A stretch of 64,000 nucleotides of DNA from assembly GCF_040105105.1 (NCBI RefSeq), contig NZ_CP157676.1, positions 186,001-250,000 on the forward strand, read 5' to 3'. The translations under genes and the position numbers were made by a program. Source of the stretch: Polaromonas hydrogenivorans (GTDB taxonomy: Bacteria; Pseudomonadota; Gammaproteobacteria; Burkholderiales; Burkholderiaceae_C). The notes beneath the pieces are model-generated. The model ran no database searches and was not told the origin of the DNA. It saw nothing but the letters and a program-made list of their open reading frames with translations. Below are positions 16,938 through 26,308 of this stretch, one piece after another (within the stretch, counting starts at the first letter, position 1; each line of letters starts with the position of its first letter).

Positions 16938-17663
16938 GTGTTGAAAAAACCTTACGTCATTATTCATACGCTCACATCGCTGGATGGAAAGATCAACACC
17001 ATCGATCTTCCTCAATTCCACAGCGCCGCCCTTCAGTATGAACAACTGGCCTTGCATGCTGATCAACAAGTATTTAATTTCCAGGGCTACCTGAATGGCC
17101 GCGTCACAACCGACGACAACGTGACGCATTACCGCAAGCCTGACGTGAACGAAATGGCAGACAAGGTTCCTGAAGGAGACTTTGTGGCTCAGGCAAATGC
17201 GTCCATGTACTACGTTTCGATCGATCCGACCGGCCGACTGGGCTGGAAGGAAAACCATGTTGATTACGCGAATATCAATTCGCATGTGATTGCTGTGCTT
17301 ACCGAAAAAGCCAGCAATGCGTACAAGGACTTGTTGAGGCGGCTGGACATCTCTTACATCATTGCAGGGAAACACGAGCTGGATAACGCCTTGGTCCTGC
17401 ACAAGCTGACCGCCCTTTTTGGCATGGACCGCGTCATGATCGGCGGCGGCGGCGTGCTGAACTGGTCGTATCTGCAAAGTGGTTTAGTAGATGAAGTCAG
17501 CATCTTGATGGCACCCATTGCCGATGCCTCGCCAGACACCCCGAGCCTGTTCATAGCAAAAGAACCCCTCTCCAAAGCTCAGCCGCGTTCATTTTCACTG
17601 ATCGAGGTAAAACCCCTGAAGGACAGCACGGTTTGGCTCAGATACAAAGTCAACAAGGAATAG
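16938..17663 (+). CDS. RibD C-terminal / dihydrofolate reductase-like protein
   Basis: 241 residues from GTG 16938 (GAAAGG upstream). YVIIHTLTSLDGKIN at the start and the nucleotide-binding VMIGGGGVLNWSYLQSGLVDEVSILMAPI are features of the RibD C-terminal reductase fold, which uses NADPH. The free-standing members of this family lack a defined riboflavin role. The base composition from here to 18311 is visibly more A+T-rich than the neighbours, hinting at a separate origin. Confidence 0.8.
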   Translation: MLKKPYVIIHTLTSLDGKINTIDLPQFHSAALQYEQLALHADQQVFNFQGYLNGRVTTDDNVTHYRKPDVNEMADKVPEGDFVAQANASMYYVSIDPTGRLGWKENHVDYANINSHVIAVLTEKASNAYKDLLRRLDISYIIAGKHELDNALVLHKLTALFGMDRVMIGGGGVLNWSYLQSGLVDEVSILMAPIADASPDTPSLFIAKEPLSKAQPRSFSLIEVKPLKDSTVWLRYKVNKE

Positions 17664-17669
17664 CCCCGA

Positions 17670-18311
17670 ATGAAAAATGTGATTCTCATAGGCGCCAATG
17701 GCTCCACAGCCAGGCAGATCATCCCTCGCTTGCTTGAGCAAGAAGATGTCAGGTTGACACTCTTCTTGCGCCGTGCAAATCGGTTGCAAGATTTCAACAG
17801 CAGCCGTGTGAATACCTTTGAGGGTGACGCCAGAAACATTGATGACTTAAAAGCGGCCATCAAAGGGCAGGACGTTGTTGTCAGCACAATGGGTGGCATG
17901 GACCTTGGCGGCACAACGGAAAATGTTGTGAAGGCAATGCAAGAAATGGATGTCCATCGAATCATCGCCATTTGCGCCGGGGGAATTTATGACGAATTGC
18001 CCGAACCGTTTAACGCGTGGGATAAAAAAATGGTCGGGCATACGCGGCCCGCCAACTTAAGAATGGCTGAAGTGATTGAACAATCATCACTAAATTACAC
18101 CATTTTGCGGCCGGTCTGGTTGACTGACAAATCGACACAAGAGTTTGAGCTGACGAAAAAAGGCGAGGTTTACAAGGGGACAGAAACGTCGCGCGCAAGC
18201 CTTGGGCGCTTTGTGGCCGATGTCGTCAAAAATCCCGCGCTCCATGGCAATGAAAATCTCGGCGTAAGCCAACCCGACACAGACGGCGACAAACCTGCAG
18301 CTTATCGCTGA
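17670..18311 (+). CDS. NAD(P)-binding oxidoreductase, NmrA/SDR-like
   Basis: 213 residues. VILIGANGSTARQIIPRLLE is the GxxGxxG nucleotide-binding start of atypical short-chain dehydrogenases; VVSTMGG and the NYTILRPVWLTD region match the NAD(P)H-binding family of putative reductases or epimerases. It lies 6 bp after the RibD-like gene and shares its lower GC. Reaction unknown. Confidence 0.8.
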   Translation: MKNVILIGANGSTARQIIPRLLEQEDVRLTLFLRRANRLQDFNSSRVNTFEGDARNIDDLKAAIKGQDVVVSTMGGMDLGGTTENVVKAMQEMDVHRIIAICAGGIYDELPEPFNAWDKKMVGHTRPANLRMAEVIEQSSLNYTILRPVWLTDKSTQEFELTKKGEVYKGTETSRASLGRFVADVVKNPALHGNENLGVSQPDTDGDKPAAYR

Positions 18312-18357
18312 TTTTCAAAGTAAAGCCCATCAATCCCTGCCTAGAAGGAGAACTACC

Positions 18358-19407
18358 ATGACCACCCATGCCTATGGCGCCCAAGCCAGCGATCAGCCTC
18401 TTGAACCCATGAACATCACCCGGCGCGCCCCGGGCGCGCACGACGTGCAGATCGACATCGCTTACTGCGGCGTGTGCCATTCGGACATTCACCAAGTGCG
18501 CGCCGAGTGGGCCGGAACACTCTACCCCTGCGTGCCGGGGCACGAGATTGTCGGCCGCGTGTCGGCCCTGGGCGCGCATGTGGCGGGCTTCGAGATAGGC
18601 GATCTGGTCGGCGTCGGCTGCATCGTCGATAGCTGCCAGCATTGCGAGGACTGCGCCGAAGGGCTGGAAAACTATTGCGACCACATGGTCGGCACGTACA
18701 ACGGCCCGACGCCGGACGCGCCCGGCCATACGCTGGGCGGCTACTCGCAGCACATCGTCGTGCACGAGCGCTACGTGCTGCGCATCCGCCATCCCGAGGC
18801 ACAGCTGGCGGCGGTCGCTCCGCTGCTGTGCGCGGGCATCACCACCTATTCGCCGCTGCGGCACTGGAAGGCGGGGCCAGGCAAGAAAGTGGGCGTCGTC
18901 GGCATTGGCGGCCTGGGCCACATGGGCATCAAGCTGGCGCATGCCATGGGCGCGCATGTGGTGGCCTTCACCACGTCAGAATCCAAGCGCGACGCGGCAA
19001 AGGCACTGGGCGCCGATGAGGTGGTGGTTTCTCGCAACGCCGATGAAATGGCCAAACACGCCAGGAGCCTGGACTTCATTCTCAACACTGTCGCCGCGCC
19101 GCACGATCTGGATGCTTTCCTGACCCTGCTCAAGCGCGATGGAACCATGACCCTGGTCGGTGCGCCGGCTTCGCCGCACCCTTCACCCGGGGTTTTCAAC
19201 CTCATCATCAAGCGCCGCAGCCTGGCCGGCTCGGCGATCGGCGGCATTCCCGAAACGCAGGAGATGCTCGATTTCTGCGCCGCGCACGGCATCGTCGCTG
19301 ACATCGAGATGATCCGTGCCGATGAGGTCAACGAAGCGTACGGGCGCATGCTCAAAGGCGATGTGAAGTACCGCTTCGTCATCGACTGCGCCAGTCTGGC
19401 CCTGTAG
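18358..19407 (+). CDS. zinc-dependent NAD(P) alcohol/aldehyde dehydrogenase (YahK/cinnamyl type)
   Basis: 349 residues with AAGGAG upstream. Catalytic zinc motif CGVCHSDIH and GHEIVGRV, structural zinc cysteines in CQHCEDCAEGLENYC, and Rossmann motif GIGGLGHMG. This is the class of medium-chain dehydrogenases that reduce aldehydes with NADPH (E. coli YahK is the model). GC is again high. It is probably the detoxifying enzyme of the cluster, acting in the cytoplasm. Confidence 0.9.
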   Translation: MTTHAYGAQASDQPLEPMNITRRAPGAHDVQIDIAYCGVCHSDIHQVRAEWAGTLYPCVPGHEIVGRVSALGAHVAGFEIGDLVGVGCIVDSCQHCEDCAEGLENYCDHMVGTYNGPTPDAPGHTLGGYSQHIVVHERYVLRIRHPEAQLAAVAPLLCAGITTYSPLRHWKAGPGKKVGVVGIGGLGHMGIKLAHAMGAHVVAFTTSESKRDAAKALGADEVVVSRNADEMAKHARSLDFILNTVAAPHDLDAFLTLLKRDGTMTLVGAPASPHPSPGVFNLIIKRRSLAGSAIGGIPETQEMLDFCAAHGIVADIEMIRADEVNEAYGRMLKGDVKYRFVIDCASLAL

Positions 19408-19489
19408 TCATCAACCCATCCACGCAAGCCGAATGGACAGGGCAAAACTGCCCCCTCCATTGGGTTTTTGCCACTGCTCTGCTATCCAA

Positions 19490-20611
19490 ATGTTCAAAAT
19501 CTTTTCCCGTGTGCTCCTAGCCCTTGCCATCGCCGCTGTCCTGGTCAGCATTGCCAGCGTTGCCTACTTGCAGCATCCCCTGTTTGGCGGTCTACCGCAG
19601 GGCGAGCGGCTTTCCCGCATTGCACAGTCGCCCAACTTTGCCAATGGCGTATTTCACAACCAGATCGACTCGCCGCTGAGCACGACGGATCAATCCAAGT
19701 TCGCGATGTGGATGAAGACCATCTTTGGGGAGAAAGGAAACGCCCGCCCGCCAGGATTGATTCCTGACTTCAAAACCGATCTCAAGGCGCTCGATGCTGC
19801 GCAGGATCTGGTGGTCTGGCTGGGCCACTCGTCCTACTTCGTTCAGCTAGGCGGGCAGCGCATCCTGATCGACCCGGTATTTAGCACCAACGCCGCGCCC
19901 CTACCGCTGGCGAATGTGGCCTTCGATGGCACCAGTCTTTATGGCGCAGACGACATGCCGGAGATCGACTTTCTGCTAATTACCCATGACCACTACGACC
20001 ACCTGGATTATCCGAGCATCCAGGCGCTACAGCCCAAGGTCAAGCAGGTAGTGGCGGGCCTGGGCGTAGGCGCGCATTTTGAGGCCTGGGGCTACGACAT
20101 GCGGTCTGTGCACGAGGCCGACTGGTATGACGCCATTGAACAGGTGCCAGAACTCAAAATCCACGTCACCCCGGCTCGCCATTTCTCCGGTCGCACCTTC
20201 ACCCGCGACAAAGCCTTGTGGGTAGGCTTCGCGCTGGTATCCCCGCAACGACGAATCTTCTTCAGCGGCGACTCGGGCTACGCACCGCACTTCGCCGAAG
20301 TCGGCAGGCGTTATGGCCCGTTTGACTGGGCTGCGCTGGATGCCGGGCAATATGATCCGCGCTGGGCAAACGTCCACATGAACCCCGAGCAGGCCGCACA
20401 AGCGGCAGAGGATCTGCGGACCCGGGCGTTAACGCCTGGACATGTCGGCCGCTTCTCGATCTCCCCGCATGACTGGGACGACCCTTTCAAGCGAATCACT
20501 GCTGCCAGCCACGGGCGCAGCTACGCCTTGTGGACACCGGAAATCGGCCGCCCCATCCATCTGGATGGGCGTGCACAGGCATTTTCTGCGTGGTGGGAGG
20601 CGGTCAAATAG
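19490..20611 (+). CDS. membrane-anchored metallo-beta-lactamase-fold hydrolase
   Basis: 373 residues from ATG 19490; an ATG at 19433 is possible but the later start puts the hydrophobic helix (VLLALAIAAVLVSIASVAYL) at the N-terminus. LITHDHYDHLDY is the HxHxDH zinc motif, with FFSGDSGYAPHF and HVGRFSISPHDWDDP downstream. This layout matches the RomA/NAPE-PLD-like or L-ascorbate-lactonase-like group. Substrate unknown; a phosphodiester or lactone is plausible. It lies 82 bp after the dehydrogenase. Confidence 0.83.
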   Translation: MFKIFSRVLLALAIAAVLVSIASVAYLQHPLFGGLPQGERLSRIAQSPNFANGVFHNQIDSPLSTTDQSKFAMWMKTIFGEKGNARPPGLIPDFKTDLKALDAAQDLVVWLGHSSYFVQLGGQRILIDPVFSTNAAPLPLANVAFDGTSLYGADDMPEIDFLLITHDHYDHLDYPSIQALQPKVKQVVAGLGVGAHFEAWGYDMRSVHEADWYDAIEQVPELKIHVTPARHFSGRTFTRDKALWVGFALVSPQRRIFFSGDSGYAPHFAEVGRRYGPFDWAALDAGQYDPRWANVHMNPEQAAQAAEDLRTRALTPGHVGRFSISPHDWDDPFKRITAASHGRSYALWTPEIGRPIHLDGRAQAFSAWWEAVK

Positions 20612-20656
20612 CGCAAGCATATTTGCCAATACAGCATAGGCCGTACTAAGGTTTCC

Positions 20657-20887
20657 ATGAGTTTTGATTTCATCTTCTTGCGCTCGATCGTGCTGACGAT
20701 TGTCGTCAGTCTGTTCTTCCTGACAACCGGCCAAGGCGCGCGAAAACGCAGTTCCCTTGCTGCATTCTGGGCCGTGGCAGCGCTTGTTCACCTTATCTGG
20801 TGGCGCCTGCCCAATCTGTCCGCTCTGGGCGGCTCGTGGGGCGACGCTGGGCGCTGGCTGGTGACCGCCTGGGTCGGTTCGCTGATA
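20657..20887 (+). pseudogene. small membrane protein cut off by the Tn3 element
   Basis: About 77 native residues beginning MSFDFIFLRSIVLTIVVSLFF, with two or three hydrophobic segments. The frame runs straight into the GGGG of the Tn3 left end at 20888 and ends a few codons inside it, so the original C-terminus is lost. I do not recognise the family. Confidence 0.6.
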
Positions 20888-20925
20888 GGGGTCACTTCAG
20901 GAAACGGAAAATAAAGCACGTTAAG
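20888..20925 (+). repeat. Tn3 left terminal inverted repeat (38 bp)
   Basis: Starts GGGGTCACTTCAGGAAACGG and ends GCACGTTAAG; identical in reverse to 24624-24661. The tnpR stop codon lies inside it. The inner part (GGAAAATAAAGCACG) resembles Tn21-subgroup ends. Confidence 0.95.
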
Positions 20926-21487
20926 CCTGCGAGCACGCTGGAATCCAGCGGTACAGAGTGGGCACGGACACGCCCAGGTTCTTGGCCACGTCGCGTGGCG
21001 GCACACCATTGGCCAGCAGCTTCTTGGCTGATTCGATCTTGCTGTCGGTCATTTTCCGCTTGCGCCCGCCCTTGCGGCCCAACTGGCGGGCCACTTCCAA
21101 CCCTGCGCGGGTGCGCTCTCCTGTCAGTTCCCTCTCCATCTCGGCCAGGCTGGCCATGACGTGAAAGAAGAATCGGCCTGACGGGGTACCGGTGTCGATG
21201 GCGTCGGTCAGGCTCTTGAAATGCACGCCCTGCTGGTGCAACTGGCCGACCAGATCCACCAGGCGCTTGACGCTGCGGCCAAGCCGGTCGAGTTTCCACA
21301 CGACAAGGGTGTCGCCCTCGCGCAGCATTTCCAGCGCCTTGGCCAGACCGGGCCGCTCGGCCCGGCTGCCGCTCATCTTGTCGTCAAAGAGCCTGTGGCA
21401 GCCCGCCTTGGTCAAGGCGTCGAGCTGAAGATCAAGGTGTTGGTCCAGCGTGGAGACGCGCGCATAGCCGATCAGCATGCCGGACAT
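20921..21487 (-). CDS. tnpR: Tn3-type serine resolvase
   Basis: 188 residues from ATG 21487 (a TTG further upstream at 21520 is possible). IGYARVSTLDQ contains the catalytic Ser near the N-terminus; KMSGSRAERPGLAKALEMLREGDTLVVWKLDRLGRS is the conserved core, and the C-terminal helix-turn-helix is PPRDVAKNLGVSVPTLYRWIP. It resolves cointegrates at the res site beside the gene. Full length; its last codons overlap the left inverted repeat. Confidence 0.93.
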   Translation of the reverse strand: MSGMLIGYARVSTLDQHLDLQLDALTKAGCHRLFDDKMSGSRAERPGLAKALEMLREGDTLVVWKLDRLGRSVKRLVDLVGQLHQQGVHFKSLTDAIDTGTPSGRFFFHVMASLAEMERELTGERTRAGLEVARQLGRKGGRKRKMTDSKIESAKKLLANGVPPRDVAKNLGVSVPTLYRWIPACSQA

Positions 21488-21655
21488 TGACTGAGTTGTT
21501 CCATGTTCTATCTTTCTCAAAACTCATCATTTCGGTGAAGTTTAAGAATATCATTTCGAGAAATATTTGTGAGAACGGAAGATCCTTGATTCTGCGTGCA
21601 GCACGCGTCAGACAACAAGGCTTCTCGCAATCCTCCGTTTACAAGAATACCCCCC
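21488..21655. promoter_or_regulatory. Tn3 res-site and divergent promoter region
   Basis: The 168-bp A+T-rich gap between divergent tnpR and tnpA is where Tn3 elements keep the three-part resolution site and both promoters. I see A+T-rich repeats such as ATATCATTTCGAGAAATAT around 21548-21566 but could not define subsites I-III. Confidence 0.6.
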
Positions 21656-24628
21656 ATGCCACGTCGTTCGATTCTGTCCACCACTGAGCGCGACAGCCTT
21701 CTTGCATTGCCTGAGGCCAAGGATGAACTGATTCGGCACTACACGCTCAGCGAAACCGACCTGTCGATCATTGGCCAGCATCGCGGGTCTGCGAATCGGC
21801 TTGGCTTTGCTGTCCAGCTTTGCTATTTGCGATTTCCTGGCATGGTCCTGGGTGTCGATGAACCACCGTTTGCGCCCTTGTTGCGTATGGTGGCGGCGCA
21901 GCTCAAAGTGCCGCTGGAAAGCTGGGATGAGTACGGGCAGCGCGAGCAAACCAGGCGGGAGCATCTGGTCGAGCTCCAAGCGATGTTCGGATTCAAGTCC
22001 TTCACCATGAGCGATTACAAACGAGAGGTGCATAAGCTGACCGAGTTGGCCTTGCAGACCGACAAGGGAATCGTGCTGGCCAGTGCGCTGGTCGAAAATC
22101 TCCGGCGGCAGAGCATCATCCTGCCTGTCATAAACGCCATCGAGCGCGCCAGCGCAGAAGCGATCACCCGCGCGAATCGGCACATTTACACCGCACTGAC
22201 GGACCCCCTGTCGGCCGTCCACCGCCACCGCCTGGACGAGCTGCTCCAGCGCAAGGAGGGCAGCAAGGGAACCTGGCTGGCGTGGCTGCGCCAGTCGCCG
22301 GCCAAGCCGAACTCACGGCACATGCTTGAACACATCGAGCGCCTCAAGGCCTGGCAGGCGCTGGACCTGCCGCAGGGCATCGAGCGGCTGCTCCACCAGA
22401 ACCGGCTGCTCAAGATCGCCCGCGAGGGCGGCCAGATGACGCCCGCCGACTTGGCCAGATTCGAGGTGCAGCGGCGCTATGCCACCCTGGTGGCGCTGGC
22501 CATCGAAGGCATGGCCACCGTCACCGATGAGATCATCGACCTGCACGACCGCATCATCGGCAAGCTGTTCAACGCGGCCAAGAACAAACACCAGCAGCAG
22601 TTCCAGGCCTCGGGCAAGGCGATCAACGACAAGGTGCGCCTGTACGGGCGCGTCGGCCAGGCGCTGCTCGAAGCCAAACAAAGCGGCGCCGATCCCTTCG
22701 CGGCCATCGAATCCGTCCTGTCCTGGGACGCGTTCACGGCCAGCGTCGGGGAAGCGCAAAAGCTCGCGCAGCCGGCGCAGTTCGATTTCCTGCACCGCAT
22801 TGGCGAGAGCTATGCCACGCTGCGCCGTTATGCGCCTCAATTCCTGGAGGTTCTGAAACTGCGGGCGGCGCCGGCCGCCAAGGGCGTGCTCGACGCCATC
22901 GACGTGCTGCGCGGCATGAATGCCGACAACGCCCGCAAGGTGCCTGCCGGCGCGCCGACCGCGTTCGTCAAGCCGCGCTGGGCCAGGCTGGTTCTGACTG
23001 ACGAGGGCATCGACCGGCGCTACTACGAGCTGTGCGCGCTGTCCGAACTCAAGAACGCATTGCGCTCGGGCGATGTCTGGGTGCAGGGCTCGCGCCAGTT
23101 CAAGGATTTCGAGGACTACCTGGTGCCCGCCGGGAAGTTCGCCGCGATGAAGCTGGCCAGCCAGCTGCCGCTGGCCGTTGACACCGATTGCGACCAGTAC
23201 CTGCAGAGCCGCTTGTCGCTGCTGGAGCAGCAGCTTGCCAGAGTCAACCGCTTGGCCGGAGCCAATGAGCTGCCGGACGCCACCATTACCACCGCGTCGG
23301 GCCTGAAGGTCACGCCGCTGGACGCGGCGGTGCCTGATGCCGCCCAGGCCCTGATCGACCAGGCAGCAGCGCTGCTGCCGCGCGTCAAGATCACCGAGTT
23401 GCTCATGGAGGTCGATGAGTGGACGGGTTTCACCCGGCACTTCACGCACCTCAAGACCGGGGGCACCGCCCCGGACAAGGCCTTGCTGCTCACGACGATC
23501 CTGGCCGACGGGATCAACCTTGGATTGAGCAAAATGGCCGAGTCCTGTCCCGGCACGACCTACGCTAGGCTGTCCTGGCTGCAGGCCTGGCACATCCGGG
23601 ACGAAACGTATTCATCGGCCCTGGGCGAACTCGTCAACGCGCAGCTGCGCCAACCATTTGCCGGGAACTGGGGCGACGGCACCACGTCCTCCTCGGATGG
23701 CCAGCGCTTCAAGGCGGGCGGCCGGGCCGAAAGCACCGGGCACATCAACCCGAAGTACGGCAGCGATCCGGGACGCACGCTCTACACGCACATCTCCGAC
23801 CAGTACGCGCCTTTCAGCGCCAAGGTGATCAACGTCGGCGTGCGCGACTCCACCTATGTGCTCGACGGCCTGCTGTACCACGAGTCCGACCTGGCGGTCG
23901 AGGAGCATTACACCGACACGGCGGGCTTTACCGATCATGTGTTTGCACTCATGCAACTGCTGGGCTTTCGCTTCGCGCCGCGCATCCGGGACCTGGGCGA
24001 CACCCGCCTGTTCATCCCCAAGGGCGATGCCAGCTATGACGCGCTTGGGCCGATGATCAGCAGCGACAGGCTGAACATCAAACATATTCGTGCCCACTGG
24101 GATGAGATTCTGCGGCTGGCCGCCTCGATCAAGCAGGGCACGGTGACGGCCTCGCTGATGCTCAGAAAGCTCGGCAGCTATCCGCGCCAGAACGGCCTGG
24201 CCGTTGCCCTGCGCGAACTCGGACGCATCGAGCGCACGCTGTTCATCCTTGACTGGCTGCAAAGCGTGGAGCTGCGCCGGCGCGTTCAGGTCGGGCTCAA
24301 CAAGGGCGAGGCGCGCAACGCCCTGGCCAGGGCAGTGTTCTTCTACCGGCTGGGGGAAATCCGCGATCGCAGCTTTCAGCAGCAGCGCTACCGCGCCAGT
24401 GGCCTGAACCTCATCACGGCGGCCATCGTGCTCTGGAATACCGTGTATCTGGAGCGGGCCGTCAACGCATTGCGTGGTCATGCAAAGCCCGTGGACGATG
24501 CGCTGCTGCAATACCTGTCGCCACTGGGCTGGGAGCACATCAACCTGACGGGCGACTACCTGTGGAAAAGCAGTGGCAAAGTCGGCGCTGGCAAGTTCAG
24601 GCCACTGCGGCCAATGTCACCACCTTAA
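21656..24628 (+). CDS. tnpA: Tn3-family transposase
   Basis: 990 residues, the standard length, starting [19 protein letters not shown] at ATG 21656; the open frame before it is not typical. The C-terminal half contains [53 protein letters not shown] and [16 protein letters not shown], the conserved catalytic region of Tn3 DDE transposases. The stop lies inside the right inverted repeat. It makes cointegrates and normally a 5-bp target duplication. Intact, so the element may be active. Confidence 0.95.
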   Translation: MPRRSILSTTERDSLLALPEAKDELIRHYTLSETDLSIIGQHRGSANRLGFAVQLCYLRFPGMVLGVDEPPFAPLLRMVAAQLKVPLESWDEYGQREQTRREHLVELQAMFGFKSFTMSDYKREVHKLTELALQTDKGIVLASALVENLRRQSIILPVINAIERASAEAITRANRHIYTALTDPLSAVHRHRLDELLQRKEGSKGTWLAWLRQSPAKPNSRHMLEHIERLKAWQALDLPQGIERLLHQNRLLKIAREGGQMTPADLARFEVQRRYATLVALAIEGMATVTDEIIDLHDRIIGKLFNAAKNKHQQQFQASGKAINDKVRLYGRVGQALLEAKQSGADPFAAIESVLSWDAFTASVGEAQKLAQPAQFDFLHRIGESYATLRRYAPQFLEVLKLRAAPAAKGVLDAIDVLRGMNADNARKVPAGAPTAFVKPRWARLVLTDEGIDRRYYELCALSELKNALRSGDVWVQGSRQFKDFEDYLVPAGKFAAMKLASQLPLAVDTDCDQYLQSRLSLLEQQLARVNRLAGANELPDATITTASGLKVTPLDAAVPDAAQALIDQAAALLPRVKITELLMEVDEWTGFTRHFTHLKTGGTAPDKALLLTTILADGINLGLSKMAESCPGTTYARLSWLQAWHIRDETYSSALGELVNAQLRQPFAGNWGDGTTSSSDGQRFKAGGRAESTGHINPKYGSDPGRTLYTHISDQYAPFSAKVINVGVRDSTYVLDGLLYHESDLAVEEHYTDTAGFTDHVFALMQLLGFRFAPRIRDLGDTRLFIPKGDASYDALGPMISSDRLNIKHIRAHWDEILRLAASIKQGTVTASLMLRKLGSYPRQNGLAVALRELGRIERTLFILDWLQSVELRRRVQVGLNKGEARNALARAVFFYRLGEIRDRSFQQQRYRASGLNLITAAIVLWNTVYLERAVNALRGHAKPVDDALLQYLSPLGWEHINLTGDYLWKSSGKVGAGKFRPLRPMSPP

Positions 24629-24661
24629 CGTGCTTTATTTTCCGTTTCCTGAAGTGACCCC
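24624..24661 (-). repeat. Tn3 right terminal inverted repeat (38 bp)
   Basis: Exact reverse complement of 20888-20925, ending in CCCC at 24661. The next bases belong to a truncated hydrolase gene. Confidence 0.95.
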
Positions 24662-25057
24662 TTGATCCGTTTCCTGGCGCAGTTGCAGTCGGCTTACGAC
24701 ATTGACCCGCAAAAGACGGTGATTTCCGGCTTCAGCCAGGGCGGCATTCTCAGCGCCAGCGTGGCACTGAGCGCCCCGGAGTGCGTGGCTGGCTTTGGTG
24801 TCCTGTCCGGCCGCATCCTGCCCGAGCTTGAACCGCATCTGGCGGGCACAGAGCGTCTGGCCAAGCTGCGCGGCTTCATCGGTCATGGTGAATGCGACAG
24901 CAAGCTGCCGGTGACGTGGGCGCAACGCTCGGATCGGCTGCTCGACGAACTGGGTGTGGCTCACCTGACGCGCCTCTACCCCATCGATCACGAGATCAGC
25001 GCAGCCATGCAGGCCGACTTCCTGCAATGGCTCCAGGGCGTTACCAAAGCGCATTGA
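24662..25057 (+). pseudogene. carboxylesterase/phospholipase-type hydrolase, 5' end removed by Tn3
   Basis: 132 codons open directly from the Tn3 end. ISGFSQGGILSASVAL has the GxSxG nucleophile of the alpha/beta hydrolase YpfH/carboxylesterase group, and YPIDHEISAAMQADFLQWL holds the catalytic His. About the first 80 residues expected for the family are missing. The TTG at 24662 is the first possible start but is only the junction. It probably represents a gene cut when the Tn3 arrived or when an adjacent deletion took place. Confidence 0.75.
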
Positions 25058-25058
25058 T

Positions 25059-25292
25059 ATGGAAAACGACATCCGGCTGCGTTATGGCAGCGCAAGACCT
25101 GGCGTTCTTGAGGACACACCCATCATGGTGCTGCATATCTGCGAAGAGCAAACCGCTGTTGCCACCGAAGACGGCAGCGAACCGCATTCGGTGCTGGTGC
25201 GGTTCATCGGGTCAAGAAGGACGGCGGTGGATTTTTTCAAGCACACGCCCTGCCTGCCTGGCAAGTATCGATCATGCCATGATGGCGGTTGA
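25059..25292 (+). CDS. hypothetical protein
   Basis: 77 residues starting MENDIRLRYGSARPGVLEDTP, one base after the hydrolase stop, so it may have been in that operon. Beta-rich and mostly polar, no signal or membrane segment. The last part (CLPGKYRSCHDGG) has less coding character, and the C-terminus may be frameshifted. I do not recognise it. Confidence 0.4.
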   Translation: MENDIRLRYGSARPGVLEDTPIMVLHICEEQTAVATEDGSEPHSVLVRFIGSRRTAVDFFKHTPCLPGKYRSCHDGG

Positions 25293-25525
25293 GGTGAGCC
25301 GTTTGCGTTCGATCACTGCGGCTGAATCTGGCTTTGCACGCAAAGCTCGCCCCATTAGCGAAAAATTGTCCCCAGGCCACACCACTGCAATTTTTTCCTT
25401 GACGCCATTATGGGTTCACCGAATGTTTACGAACATTTTTATGCAAATGGCCGCTGGCCGCGTGGTGCACGTGACGGACAAGACAGGCACAATACCGACC
25501 TTTTAAAACCAGCTGGAGCGCACGC

Positions 25526-26308
25526 ATGTCGCAACTTCATTTTGTGAAACAAGGCCAAGGGCCCTTGGTGGTGCTGAGCCACGCCCTGGGTTGCGACCTG
25601 ACCATGTGGGACGGCGTTGCCGCCGCGCTGCAGGATCGCTACACGGTACTGCGTTATGACCACCGAGGCCATGGCCGTTCCGCCGCTGCCGCTGGTGCTG
25701 GTGCTGGTGCTTACACCATTGACGACTTGGCCAACGACGCAGCCGACCTGATTCGGACGCAATCCACTGACCCCGTGCATTTCGTCGGCCTGTCCCTGGG
25801 CGGCATGACCGCCCAGGCGCTCGGCGCTCGCCATCCGCAATCGGTACGCAGCTTGAGCATTGCCAACTCGGCCAGCCATTACGACGATGCGGCCCGTGCC
25901 ATGTGGCAAACCCGCATCGACACCGTGCTGGCCCAAGGCGTGGCGCCCATTGCCGAGGGCGCCATGCAGCGCTGGTTCACGCCGGAATTCCGCGCTGATG
26001 TCAACGGTGGCAGCGACCGCGTGGCCGCCTTGCGCGCAGTGCTTGAAGCGACTGCACCCGCGCCCTACGCCGCCGCCTGCACCGCAGTGGCAAATATCGA
26101 CCTGGATGCCGGCAACGCCCGCATCACCTGCCCAACGCTGGTGATAGCCGGTAGCCGTGACGAAGCCACGCCGCCGGCCATGTCGCGGGCGATTGCCCAA
26201 GGCATTGCGGGCGCGCAGCTGCGCAGCCTGGACGCGGCGCATCTGAGCGCGGTCGAGCAGCCCGAGGCCTTTGCCCGACTGCTGCTTGATTTCTGGCAGG
26301 CCCTGTAA
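25526..26308 (+). CDS. pcaD: 3-oxoadipate enol-lactonase
   Basis: 260 residues, alpha/beta hydrolase fold. The nucleophile Ser lies in VGLSLGGMTAQALG, the acid in IAGSRDEATPP, and the His in DAAHLSAVEQPEAF; these match PcaD/CatD enzymes. It hydrolyses 3-oxoadipate enol-lactone to 3-oxoadipate, the step after CatC. It is separated from the catB operon by an IS and a convergent LysR gene, unlike the usual contiguous order. A Gly-Ala run (AAAAGAGAGAY) coded by GCTGGT repeats near residue 55 looks like a small tandem expansion. Confidence 0.88.
   Translation: MSQLHFVKQGQGPLVVLSHALGCDLTMWDGVAAALQDRYTVLRYDHRGHGRSAAAAGAGAGAYTIDDLANDAADLIRTQSTDPVHFVGLSLGGMTAQALGARHPQSVRSLSIANSASHYDDAARAMWQTRIDTVLAQGVAPIAEGAMQRWFTPEFRADVNGGSDRVAALRAVLEATAPAPYAAACTAVANIDLDAGNARITCPTLVIAGSRDEATPPAMSRAIAQGIAGAQLRSLDAAHLSAVEQPEAFARLLLDFWQAL

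Larger units (their letters stand above)
20888..24661. mobile_element. Tn3-family cryptic transposon, complete, no passenger genes
   Basis: Bounded by perfect 38-bp inverted repeats (20888-20925 and 24624-24661) beginning GGGGTCACTTCAGGAAACGG. It carries only tnpR and tnpA, divergently arranged with a resolution-site region between them. Total 3774 bp. The flanking five bases differ (TGATA on the left, TTGAT on the right) and the genes on the two sides are different truncated genes, so this is not a simple insertion. Confidence 0.93.
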
